From NCBI RefSeq assembly GCF_900100395.1, contig NZ_FNFB01000048.1, positions 1 to 33,234 on the forward strand: a DNA stretch of 33,234 bases, in the 5' to 3' direction. A model generated the notes under the pieces. That model was not told the origin of the DNA. It saw only the letters and a list, made by a program, of their open reading frames with translations, and did not search any database. Both the position numbers and the translations under genes were made by a program. The stretch comes from Nonomuraea maritima (GTDB lineage: Bacteria; Actinomycetota; Actinomycetes; Streptosporangiales; Streptosporangiaceae). Numbering within the stretch: position 1 is the stretch's first letter; the number at the start of each line of letters is the position of its first letter. Shown piece after piece: positions 22,303 through 29,667 of this stretch.

Positions 22303-24105
22303 TCAGGCGTCCAGCAGCAGATCCTCCAGATCGGCCGTCCTGACGCGTCCCTCCTCGTCCAGACCCCGCGCGGAGTAGTAACCGGCGACCATCGACCGCA
22401 GCCGGCGCGCATCGAGGGCCGCGCTGCGGCCCGAGCCCAGCTCCAGCGGGGTCTCCAGCATCCGGGCGGGCAGCGTGTCGTCGGCCGCGGTGGCGCCCTC
22501 GCGCAGGTTGAACGCGCGCTTCGCCCGGACGATGCGCCGGGCGGCGTCGCGCAGCTCGGCCGCGTCCAGGTTCCAGCCCGTGACCAGCGCGAGCAGCCTG
22601 GCCCACTCCGTGAAGGGGTCGTCGAACACGCCCCGCAGGAACTTGCACAAGATCATGGAGTCCATGACCGCGGCCCGGTCCTCGGTGCCGATCGCGGCGG
22701 CGACGTGGGCCGCGCCGCCGTCGAGCCGGTCGAGCTCGCCCGACAGGTCGGCCTCGTACGCTCCCGACCGGTTGTGGTCGGCCCCTCTGGCGTTCACCGC
22801 GAGGCCGAGCGCCATCGCCTGCAGGCTGCGCGGCTCGTAACCGGGCAGCTCAAGGCCCTTGACCTGCGGCGCGAAGTCGATCGAGCCCTGCCCGACCACG
22901 GCGGCGGCCCGGCGCGACCCCTGCGCCAGCAGCTCGCCGAGGCCCGGCTCCCGGGCGCCGATCGCGTCGATCGCGCGCAGCAGCGCCGCGCCGTCGCCGA
23001 AACGCAGCCACGGCTCGTCGATCAGGCCGCGCTCGACGCACTCCATGGCCCAGGCGATCGTCCCGCCCGCGGAGATGGTGTCGAGCCCGAGCTCGTCGCA
23101 GCGCGCGCTGGCGGCGAACACGTCGTCGGGGTCGGACACCCCGCACAGCGGGCCGAGCGCGAAGACGTTCTCGTACTCCATCCGTTGCTGTCCGCCGCCC
23201 TTGCGGGAGTAGATGTGCTCGCAGCCGATCGAGCACGACGCGCAGCTGTTGCGGGCCACTCCGCGCAGCTCGTGCAGCTCTTCTGCGGCCAGCCGGGGCG
23301 CGCCGTCGAAGGTCGCCGCCGTGAAGTTGCGGGTCGGCAGGGTGCTGACCGCGTTGAACGCCAGGAGGTTGGCCAGCGTGCCGAGTTCGCGGTATTTCGC
23401 GGTGGCCGGGCCGAAGCTGCGCTGCCGCAGGTCGCGGGCGGCGGCGAGGACGCCCTTCTGGTCGGCGACCGACACCTTGGTGGCCGACCGGACGAGGACC
23501 GCCTTGATGTTCTTGGCCCCGAGCACCGCGCCCAGGCCGCCGCGCCCGGCGTGCCGGCCGTCGTGGCTGATCGTCGCGTATCTGACCTGGCGCTCGCCGG
23601 CGGGGCCGATGGCCGCGGTGCGCCAGGTGCGGCCGAAGCGCTCCTTCGCCGCGGTCTCGGCCTCGGCGGCGCTGAGCCCGGCCAGCTCAGGCGCCGGTTC
23701 GAGGCGGACGCCCTCGCCGTCGATCAGCAGCACCGACAGCTCGTCGGCCCGGCCTCTGATGACGATCGCGTCGTGCCCGGTCAGCTTGCCGGCGATGGCG
23801 AACTGGCTGGAGGCGAGGGCGTCGGTCAGCAGCCCCGTGAGCGGCGACTTGGCGACCACCGCGAACTTGGCGCTGGTGGTCAACGGGGTGCCGACCAGCG
23901 AGGAGAACACGAAGGCCAGCGGCGCCTGCGGGGCCAGCGGGTCGACGCCAGGAGGGGCCAGCCGGTGCATCAGCCAGGTGCCGAGCCCCACTCCGCCCAG
24001 GTAGGACCGCAGCACGCGCTCACTCAGCTCGAGGACCGCGCCCTCAGCCTCCCGACCTTCTACGTCGACGAGCAGCGCTCGCCCGAAGAAACCACCAGGC
24101 GTCAT
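22303..24105 (-). CDS. Aldehyde ferredoxin oxidoreductase (AOR) family protein, tungsten-pterin
   Basis: A 600-residue protein of typical AOR length. The N-terminal domain (1 to about 205) has LRSYLGGVGLGTWLM, FSSLVGTPLTTSAKFAVVAKSPLT, AIGPAGERQVRYA and HAGRGGLGAVLGAKNIKAV, the pterin-binding signature of the family. The [4Fe-4S] ligands are Cys288, Cys291, Cys295 (CASCSIGC) and a distant Cys near 486 (DSMILCKF). All characterised close members hold tungsten and oxidise aldehydes to acids with ferredoxin or a flavin subunit. No dedicated ferredoxin is next to it. The ATG has GGGAG only one base upstream, so its translation start is weakly supported although no other start fits. It lies 66 bases after mobA-moaD and before fdhA. 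The aldehyde is unknown; formaldehyde would fit the neighbouring formate dehydrogenase. Confidence 0.92.
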   Translation of the reverse strand: MTPGGFFGRALLVDVEGREAEGAVLELSERVLRSYLGGVGLGTWLMHRLAPPGVDPLAPQAPLAFVFSSLVGTPLTTSAKFAVVAKSPLTGLLTDALASSQFAIAGKLTGHDAIVIRGRADELSVLLIDGEGVRLEPAPELAGLSAAEAETAAKERFGRTWRTAAIGPAGERQVRYATISHDGRHAGRGGLGAVLGAKNIKAVLVRSATKVSVADQKGVLAAARDLRQRSFGPATAKYRELGTLANLLAFNAVSTLPTRNFTAATFDGAPRLAAEELHELRGVARNSCASCSIGCEHIYSRKGGGQQRMEYENVFALGPLCGVSDPDDVFAASARCDELGLDTISAGGTIAWAMECVERGLIDEPWLRFGDGAALLRAIDAIGAREPGLGELLAQGSRRAAAVVGQGSIDFAPQVKGLELPGYEPRSLQAMALGLAVNARGADHNRSGAYEADLSGELDRLDGGAAHVAAAIGTEDRAAVMDSMILCKFLRGVFDDPFTEWARLLALVTGWNLDAAELRDAARRIVRAKRAFNLREGATAADDTLPARMLETPLELGSGRSAALDARRLRSMVAGYYSARGLDEEGRVRTADLEDLLLDA

Positions 24106-24171
24106 GCTCCCGACTCTAGGCGGTCTGCACCGGGGTCCCTCCAGGAGCCCCTGCGCGCATGTCGTGCCGGC

Positions 24172-25017
24172 TCAGCCGCCGGCGTCCGCTGACAGGAAGG
24201 CGACGGTGTCGCCTGCCACGAGCGGCAGCGCGCCGTCGCGGGTGACCTGGTCGCCGTTGAGTGCGGCCACCACGTGGCGGTCCAGGGTCAGGCCGGCCTC
24301 GGCGGCGGCGGCCCCGAGCGTGGCGGCGCGGACGCCGCGCGGCCGGTGGCCGCCGTTCCTCGCGAGCGCGCCGAAGCACTCCACCAGGACCTCCGGCGGC
24401 AGCCGGTCGCGGGCCGCCGCGTAATCGTCCGGGGAGTTGACGTTGACCACGGACTCCAGCTCGGGGTCGTGCCGCGCGAGCTGGGTGTCGGCCAGCAGGT
24501 CGTCGTCACTCAGCTGCACCACCTCGCAGTGCTTGTAGAGCATGCCCGGCCGCAGGTCGCCCTCGGCCAGGAGCCGCGTGACGAGCCCGGCCAGCGAAGT
24601 GCGGTAACCGGCTGCCAGCGGCTGCCGGAAGCCCCGCGCCACCGGCAGCGCCACGTCGACGCCCGGGGCCAGCCCCCGCAGCACGCGGCGGACGAAGGCG
24701 GGGTGCAGGAACGGCATGTCGGTGGAGCAGACGAACGCCGTCTCTGCCCGGTCGGCCACCGCCGCGAGCCCGACGGCCAGCCCCTGCATGGGCCCGAGCC
24801 CCTCCACGGGGTCCTCGGCCACCGACACCCCAGCGGGCAGCGGCGGGAGCTCCTGCCCCGGCGCGGCCACCACGACGACCGGCCCGTCGACCGTCCGCGC
24901 GAGCAGCGCGGCGGCCCGGTACAGCAACGTCGAACCGTGCCATTCCAGCCAGGCCTTCGGCCGTCCCATCCGGCTGGAACGCCCGCCCGCCAGTACGACG
25001 CCTGCAGCAGTCCGCAT
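24172..25017 (-). CDS. MobA-MoaD fusion: guanylyltransferase plus sulfur-carrier domain
   Basis: A 281-residue fusion. Residues 1 to about 203 are MobA, which attaches GMP to the molybdopterin metal cofactor: LAGGRSSRMGRPKAWLEWHG (nucleotide binding), CSTDMPFLHP (metal-binding Asp) and ESVVNVNSPDDYAAAR. Residues about 208-281 are a ubiquitin-like MoaD/ThiS domain: VLVECFGALAR, TLDRHVVAALNGDQVTRDGALPL and VAGDTVAFLSADAGG. The C-terminal Gly-Gly is the sulfur-carrying tail needed by molybdopterin synthase. The two enzymes act at opposite ends of the pathway, so the fusion is notable. It lies 33 bases after tupC and 66 before the AOR gene. MoaA, MoaC, MoaE and MoeB partners are not in the window. 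Confidence 0.9.
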   Translation of the reverse strand: MRTAAGVVLAGGRSSRMGRPKAWLEWHGSTLLYRAAALLARTVDGPVVVVAAPGQELPPLPAGVSVAEDPVEGLGPMQGLAVGLAAVADRAETAFVCSTDMPFLHPAFVRRVLRGLAPGVDVALPVARGFRQPLAAGYRTSLAGLVTRLLAEGDLRPGMLYKHCEVVQLSDDDLLADTQLARHDPELESVVNVNSPDDYAAARDRLPPEVLVECFGALARNGGHRPRGVRAATLGAAAAEAGLTLDRHVVAALNGDQVTRDGALPLVAGDTVAFLSADAGG

Positions 25018-25050
25018 GCCCGCATGCTAGGTCACGCCGCGACCTCCCCG

Positions 25051-26076
25051 TCAGCGGACCCCCGCCGGCTCGTCCCGTCCGGCGGAAGCCAGCTCCCGCG
25101 CGTGCCGCACCTCGACGCGGACCTCGGCGCCCGGCGGCGGCAGCTCGGCGGCGGGCACGTCGCCGGGGTGCAGGCAGGTCAGCGGGCCGGCCGCCGTGTC
25201 GACGTCGACGCGGGTGACGATGCCGAGCGCGACCGTCCTGCGCAGCGTCCCGGTCACCGTATGTCCATCACCCTCGCCGGAAAGCTCGTCGAGCACGAGA
25301 CGGGTGTGCTCCGGCCGCGCGGCGAGGGTGCGGGCGAGGCCGGTGAGCGCCGGCGGGAGCAGGTTCGTGTACCCGAGCAGCCTGGCCGTGTCGGTGTCGC
25401 CTGGATGGTCCAGCACCTCGGCGGTCGGGCCGTGCTGGCGGATCCGGCCCGCGATGAGCAGCGCGGTGTCGTCGGCCAGGGCGACGGCCTCCTGCCGGTC
25501 GTGGGTGACCAGGATCGTCGCGGTGGGCCGGCCGGTCAGCGCGGCCCTCAGGTCGGCGAGCAGGTCGGCGCGGGTGGTGCTGTCCAGCCCGGTGAACGGC
25601 TCGTCCAGCAGCAGCACCTGCGGCCCGACGGCGAGCGCGCGGGTGATGCAGACCCGCTGGGCCTCGCCGATGGACAGGCTGCGGGCGTCGCGTCCGGCGA
25701 GCGGCCCGAGGCCGAGCGCCTCCATCCACGGCTGTGCCCGCTCGTACGCCTCGCGACGGCCGACGCCACGGAACCGCAGCCCGCTGATCACGTTCGCGGC
25801 CACCGTGCCGCGGCGCAGGATGGGCCGTTGCAGCACGGCGACGGCCGCGTGCCGCATCGTGGAGCGCGTCGCGGGACGTCCGTCCAGCAGGATCCGACCG
25901 CTGACGCGATGGCCGCTGAGCAGGCCGAGCGCGCGCAGCAGCGTCGACTTGCCGGCCCCGTTGGGGCCGAGCACCGCGAGCGTGCGCCCCGACGCGACGT
26001 GCAGCTCCGGCACGCTGAGCAGCTCGCGCCCGCCGGCGTGCACGCGGAGGTCCCGGCACCCGATCCCGGCGCTCAC
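25051..26076 (-). CDS. Tungstate-type ABC transporter ATP-binding protein (TupC-like)
   Basis: A 341-residue ATPase. Walker A is GPNGAGKST (about 37-45), the signature loop is LSIGEAQRV (consensus LSGGQ, so the third residue differs), Walker B is LLLDEPFTGLD and the switch is VTHDRQEA. The C-terminal ~100 residues (LPPALTG to the end) contain a TOBE-like segment (TVTGTLRRTVALGIVTRVDV and VEVRHARELASAG) that in molybdate/tungstate ATPases can bind the anion and limit transport. The GTG overlaps the permease stop by 4 bases (GTGA). It is assigned to tungstate because of the TupA-like binding protein in the same operon. Confidence 0.9.
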   Translation of the reverse strand: MSAGIGCRDLRVHAGGRELLSVPELHVASGRTLAVLGPNGAGKSTLLRALGLLSGHRVSGRILLDGRPATRSTMRHAAVAVLQRPILRRGTVAANVISGLRFRGVGRREAYERAQPWMEALGLGPLAGRDARSLSIGEAQRVCITRALAVGPQVLLLDEPFTGLDSTTRADLLADLRAALTGRPTATILVTHDRQEAVALADDTALLIAGRIRQHGPTAEVLDHPGDTDTARLLGYTNLLPPALTGLARTLAARPEHTRLVLDELSGEGDGHTVTGTLRRTVALGIVTRVDVDTAAGPLTCLHPGDVPAAELPPPGAEVRVEVRHARELASAGRDEPAGVR

Positions 26077-26774
26077 CGCGGCACCACCCGTCGCTGCTGG
26101 ATCAGGGTCAGCGCCAGGTTCACCCCGAACGCGAGCAACAGCAGGATCAGCCCGAACGCGATGGCGAGCGGGAACTCGCCCCTGCTGGTGGCCAGCACCG
26201 CCGCCGTGGTCAGCACCCGGGTCTGCCCGGCCAGGTTGCCGCCGACCATCTGCGCGGCCCCGACCTCGCTGACCACCGCGCCGAACGCGGCCATCGCCCC
26301 GGCGAGCAGCGGCAGCCTGGCCTCGCCCAGCAGCGCCGCGAGCGCGCGGGCCGGCGTCGCCCCGAGCGCCCGCATCTGCACCAGGAAGTCGGGATCGACC
26401 TGTTGCAGCGCGGCCGCGACGAGCGCCACGACGATCGGGGTGGCGATCGCGCCCTGGGCGATGACCATCGCGGACGGGGTGTAGAGCAGGCCGAGCCCGC
26501 CGAGCGGCCCGCTGCGCCACAGCAGCACCGTCACGAACAGGCCGACCACGACCGGCGGCATGCCCATCCCCGTGTTGGCCGCCGCCAGGACGACCCGCCG
26601 CCCTGGGAAGCGCGTGAGCGCCACGACCGCGCCCAGCGGCACCCCGATGAGCAGGGCGATCGCTGTCGCGGTCAGCGAGATCCTGAGGGTGAGCGCGATG
26701 ATCGACCAGCTCTCCTCGTCACCGGAGAGCAGCAGGGCAACGGCGCCCGCCAGTCCGTCGAACAGCACGTCCAT
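26073..26774 (-). CDS. tupB: Tungstate-type ABC transporter permease (TupB-like)
   Basis: A 233-residue integral membrane protein with about five or six hydrophobic segments (LTLRISLTATAIALLIGVPL, VVVGLFVTVLLW, AIATPIVVALVAAAL, PLAIAFGLILLLLAFGVNLA). The ATPase-docking loop is QMRALGATPARALAALLGEA, where TupB/ModB-type permeases have A...GA....A. TupB proteins are about this length. The start follows the tupA stop by 7 bases and the end overlaps the ATPase gene. It forms the membrane channel with TupC for the oxyanion delivered by TupA. Confidence 0.92.
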   Translation of the reverse strand: MDVLFDGLAGAVALLLSGDEESWSIIALTLRISLTATAIALLIGVPLGAVVALTRFPGRRVVLAAANTGMGMPPVVVGLFVTVLLWRSGPLGGLGLLYTPSAMVIAQGAIATPIVVALVAAALQQVDPDFLVQMRALGATPARALAALLGEARLPLLAGAMAAFGAVVSEVGAAQMVGGNLAGQTRVLTTAAVLATSRGEFPLAIAFGLILLLLAFGVNLALTLIQQRRVVPR

Positions 26775-26781
26775 GCCGGTC

Positions 26782-27636
26782 TCACAGGCCCAGCTTCGAC
26801 TCGTCCGCGCCGGCGTCGGGGGTGAACAGCGGCTGGCCGTACTTCGCCCGCCCGAACTCGCCGATGAGCCGCTGCGCGGGCTCGGCGACGAGCCAGTCGG
26901 CGAACGCCTTCGCGCCGTCGGGCTGCACCTTGTCGCCGGCCTTCGTGGTCATCTCGATGACGTGGTAGACGTTCAGCAGGCCGGGGTCGCCCTCGCTGAG
27001 CACCTCCAGCTCCAGGGTGTCGCGCTGGGCGAGGTAGGTGGCCCGGTCCGAGAGGGTGTAGCCGCCCTTCTCACTGGCCACGCGGAGCGTCTCGCCCATG
27101 CCCTGCCCGGTCGACTGGTACCAGTTTCCGCCCGGGGTGACCCCGGCCTTCGACCAGAGGTCCTTCTCCTTGGAGTGGGTGCCCGACTCGTCGCCGCGAG
27201 AGACGAACACGGCCTTGGCGTCCGCGACCTTCTTCAGCGCGTCCGTGCTGCTCGCGCCCTTGATCTTCGCGGGGTCGTCCGGCGGGCCGACCAGCACGAA
27301 GTCGTTGTGCATCACCAGCCGTCGCTGACCGGCGCCGCCCTCGGCGACGAACTTCTCCTCCGCCGCGGGCGAATGCACGAGCAGGACGTCCGCCTCGCCG
27401 CGACGGCCCAGCTCGATGGCCGCGCCGCTGCCCACCGCCACGGTCTTGACCTGCCAGCCGCTCTCGCGGGTGAACACCGGGAGCAGTTCGTCGAGCAGCC
27501 CGCTGTCCTGGGTGCTGGTCGTGGTGGCCAGGATCAGCGATTTCGCCGGTTCGCCGGAGGACGGTGCGGTGGTTCCGCACGCGGCCAGCAGAATCGTCGC
27601 CACCCATGCGAGACCGAGCAGAATCCCTTTACGCAT
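26782..27636 (-). CDS. tupA: Tungstate-binding lipoprotein TupA
   Basis: A 284-residue lipoprotein. MRKGILLGLAWVATI followed by LLAAC gives a lipoprotein signal with Cys20. The mature start contains TTTSTQDSGLLDELLP (from residue 38), the hallmark of TupA tungstate-binding proteins, whose Thr/Ser residues contact the anion. VAVGSGAAIELGRRGEADVLLVHSP and FVSRGDESGTHSKEKDLW are further family motifs. The ATG at 27636 is preferred over 27648 because the likely -10 box overlaps 27646-27651, so the mRNA would start just before 27636. TupA proteins bind tungstate far more tightly than molybdate, so this is the strongest single indication that the gene cluster is tungsten-directed. Confidence 0.92.
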   Translation of the reverse strand: MRKGILLGLAWVATILLAACGTTAPSSGEPAKSLILATTTSTQDSGLLDELLPVFTRESGWQVKTVAVGSGAAIELGRRGEADVLLVHSPAAEEKFVAEGGAGQRRLVMHNDFVLVGPPDDPAKIKGASSTDALKKVADAKAVFVSRGDESGTHSKEKDLWSKAGVTPGGNWYQSTGQGMGETLRVASEKGGYTLSDRATYLAQRDTLELEVLSEGDPGLLNVYHVIEMTTKAGDKVQPDGAKAFADWLVAEPAQRLIGEFGRAKYGQPLFTPDAGADESKLGL

Positions 27637-27645
27637 GGCTGTGAC

Positions 27646-27674
27646 CATATCTGTGCTACTTCAGATAAGCGCAA
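27646..27674 (-). promoter_or_regulatory. Promoter of the tup operon
   Basis: On the minus strand TTGCGC (27669-27674) and GATATG (27646-27651) are separated by exactly 17 bases. Transcription would start around 27639, leaving only a few bases before the ATG at 27636, so the message would be nearly leaderless. This matches the lack of a ribosome site. The promoter is covered by the inverted repeat 27648-27667. Confidence 0.6.
27648..27667. promoter_or_regulatory. Operator in the tup/GntR-PBP divergent region
   Basis: A perfect inverted repeat TATCTG-N8-CAGATA lies between the -35 and -10 boxes of the tup promoter and 24 bases before the GTG of the divergent regulator. Its position would let the regulator block tup transcription and its own. 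GntR-type dimers bind sites of about this size. Confidence 0.7.
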
Positions 27675-27691
27675 GGGTAAGTTGTGGAAGC

Positions 27692-28636
27692 GTGACCCGA
27701 TATCGGGAAATTTGCGCCGAACTCGCGCACCACATCAGCGGCGGCGAACTCCGTCCGGGCGACGAACTGCCCGGCGTACGGGAACTCGCCCGGCAGTGGA
27801 ACACGACCGCCTCCACGGTCAGCCGGGCCCAGCGCCGGCTCGCCGACGCCGGGGTGCTCGAACTGGCCGACCGCCGCCGCGCCCGGGTGGCGTCCGGCGG
27901 CGCGCTCGCCGCCCGCCGCTTCCTCGAGGCCGACTCCGTCCTCACCCTGGCCGGCAGCGACGACCCCGCCCTCGGCCTGCTCACCGCCGCGCTCGACGGA
28001 CGGCTGCGCATCGCCACGCGCGAGGGCAGCGTCGCCGGGCTCGACGCCGTACGCCAGGGCCGCGCCGACGGCGCCGCGATCCACCTGCTGCACCACACCG
28101 GCGTCTACAACGCGCCCTTCGCGCTCGGCATGCTGCGCGGCCTCGACCCGCACCTCGTCCACCTCTGGCGCCGTGAGCAGGGGCTCATCGTGCCGCAGGG
28201 CAACCCGTACGGCATCACGGGCGTCGGCGACCTGCCAGGACGGCGGATCTCCACCCGGCGTCCAGGCACCGGCACCCGGGTCCTGCTCGACCGGCTGCTC
28301 CTCGCCGCCGGACACGACCCGGACGGCATCCGGGGGCCGCAGATGGGCACCCATCTGGAGGTCGCCCTCGCCGTCGCCACCGGCACCGTCGACGCCGGCA
28401 TCGGCGTCCGCTCGGCCGCCACCGACCTGGACCTCGACTTCGTCCCGCTGGCCTGGGAGGACTTCGACGTCGCGCTGTCGGGGCGCGCCCTCGACCCGGC
28501 CGCCCACCTCGTCGCCGCGCTCAGGACGCCCGCCCTGCGCGCCCGGATCTCCGCCCTGGACGGCTACGACACCACCCGTTCAGGCGACGTCACGAAACTC
28601 GCCGTCACTCAGAAGGCGTACCGGACCGTGCAGTAA
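27692..28636 (+). CDS. GntR-type transcriptional regulator fused to a PBP-like ligand domain
   Basis: A 314-residue one-component regulator. Residues 1-70 are a winged helix of the GntR type: YREICAELAHHISGGELRPG, DELPGVRELARQWNTTASTV, SRAQRRLADAGVLE. Residues about 85-300 are a PBP-like domain of the sort seen at the C-terminus of some MoeA proteins: DDPALGLLTAAL, LIVPQGNPYGITGVGDLPG, GTGTRVLLDRLLLAAGHDP and ALAVATGTVDAGIGV. They align by eye with LIVAPGNPLELDGV and AAVAAGRADAGLGI of the MoeA-PBP protein in this cluster. It diverges from tupA with a perfect inverted repeat between. It probably senses tungstate, molybdate or a cofactor intermediate. The GTG start has only a weak GGAAG upstream. 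The 3' end overlaps the convergent lyase-family gene by 28 bases. Confidence 0.88.
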   Translation: MTRYREICAELAHHISGGELRPGDELPGVRELARQWNTTASTVSRAQRRLADAGVLELADRRRARVASGGALAARRFLEADSVLTLAGSDDPALGLLTAALDGRLRIATREGSVAGLDAVRQGRADGAAIHLLHHTGVYNAPFALGMLRGLDPHLVHLWRREQGLIVPQGNPYGITGVGDLPGRRISTRRPGTGTRVLLDRLLLAAGHDPDGIRGPQMGTHLEVALAVATGTVDAGIGVRSAATDLDLDFVPLAWEDFDVALSGRALDPAAHLVAALRTPALRARISALDGYDTTRSGDVTKLAVTQKAYRTVQ

Positions 28637-29667
28637 GGGAGCTTCTCGGCGAGCAGGTCGGTGAGGGCGGCGACGTAGCGGCCCTTCTGGCCGGTGCGGT
28701 AGCGGACGTTCCAGCCGCCGGTCTGCGACCGCTTGGCCTGCTGGAGCTCCGGCCGCCACAGCACCTCTTCCGCCTTCGGATGCCACCCGAGGTTGACCTC
28801 GTGGAGCCGGTCGTTGTGGGTCAGGAAGATCACCTCGGCGGCCAGCTGGGCGCGGGCCTCGGGAGACAGCGCGTCGTCGAGCTGCCCGAGCAGCTCGGCC
28901 CAGTCCTCCAGCCAGCCGTCGCGCACCACCACCGGGCTCAGATTGACGTGGACCTCGTAACCGGCCGCCACGAAGTCGTCGATCGCGGCCATCCGCTCGG
29001 CGATCGGCGACGTACGGATGTCGAGCAGCTTGGAGTCGGCGGCGGGCATGAGGCTGAAGCGGACCCGCGTCCGCCCTCGCGGCTCCCAGTCGAGCAGGTC
29101 GCGGTTGACGTACTTGGTGGCGAAGCTGGCCTTGGCGTTCGGCAGGTCGCGGAACAGCTCCACCAGGTCGCGTACGTTGTCGGAGATCGTGGCGTCCACC
29201 GAGCAGTCGGAGTTCTCGCCGATGTCGTACACCCACAGCCGCGGATCGACCTGGTTGGGCTCCGGCTTGTCGCCCTGACGGCCGGCGTGCCGCCGCAGAT
29301 AGCCCGTGATCTTCTCGATGTTCGCGAACACCGTGATCGGGTTACTGTAGCCCTTGCGCCGCGGCACGTAGCAGTAGGCGCACGCCATCGCGCAGCCGTT
29401 CGCCGTCGACGGGGCGATGAAGTCCGACGAGCGGCCGTTGGGCCGGGCGGTCAGCGACTTCTTCACGCCGAGCACGAGCGACTCCGTCTTGATGCGCACC
29501 CAGCGGGCCACGTTGGCCTCGTCGCCGTACAGCTCGGGGATGCGGTTGTGGCTCTCGATCTCGACGAGTTCGGCGTCGGGGAAACGGTCGAGGATCTCGC
29601 GCCCACGCGGCAGCGCGGCCGCCTCTGGCTCGATGTAGACGCGCCGGATGTCGAGGAGACCGCTCAC
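28609..29667 (-). CDS. Spore photoproduct lyase family radical SAM protein
   Basis: A 352-residue protein of the radical SAM type. The [4Fe-4S]/SAM motif is CAMACAYC (Cys92, 96, 99) in STANGCAMACAYCYVPRRKG, closely resembling the SplB-family core. Other family segments are FATKYVNRDLL, TRVRFSLMPAAD, VHVNLSPVVVRDGWLEDWAEL and EVIFLTHNDRLHEVNLGWHP. Spore photoproduct lyase reverses UV-made thymine dimers, but the hydrogen-donor Cys of the Bacillus enzyme (in SCTSD) is not at the same place here: GENSDCSVD puts Cys156 a few residues later. The function may therefore differ. The GTG start has GGAG 5 bases upstream and overlaps the glycosylase stop by 4 bases (GTGA), linking it with base-excision repair. 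Confidence 0.88.
   Translation of the reverse strand: MSGLLDIRRVYIEPEAAALPRGREILDRFPDAELVEIESHNRIPELYGDEANVARWVRIKTESLVLGVKKSLTARPNGRSSDFIAPSTANGCAMACAYCYVPRRKGYSNPITVFANIEKITGYLRRHAGRQGDKPEPNQVDPRLWVYDIGENSDCSVDATISDNVRDLVELFRDLPNAKASFATKYVNRDLLDWEPRGRTRVRFSLMPAADSKLLDIRTSPIAERMAAIDDFVAAGYEVHVNLSPVVVRDGWLEDWAELLGQLDDALSPEARAQLAAEVIFLTHNDRLHEVNLGWHPKAEEVLWRPELQQAKRSQTGGWNVRYRTGQKGRYVAALTDLLAEKLPYCTVRYAF

Noticed and set aside
24106..24171. Weak hairpin (GGGG...CCCC) between mobA-moaD and the AOR gene
   Set aside because: The stem has mismatches and no T-run; not strong enough to call a terminator.
26076..26520. A longer ATPase reading starting inside the permease gene
   Set aside because: The extra residues are the out-of-frame translation of the permease; the GTG that overlaps the permease stop gives the normal ATPase N-terminus.
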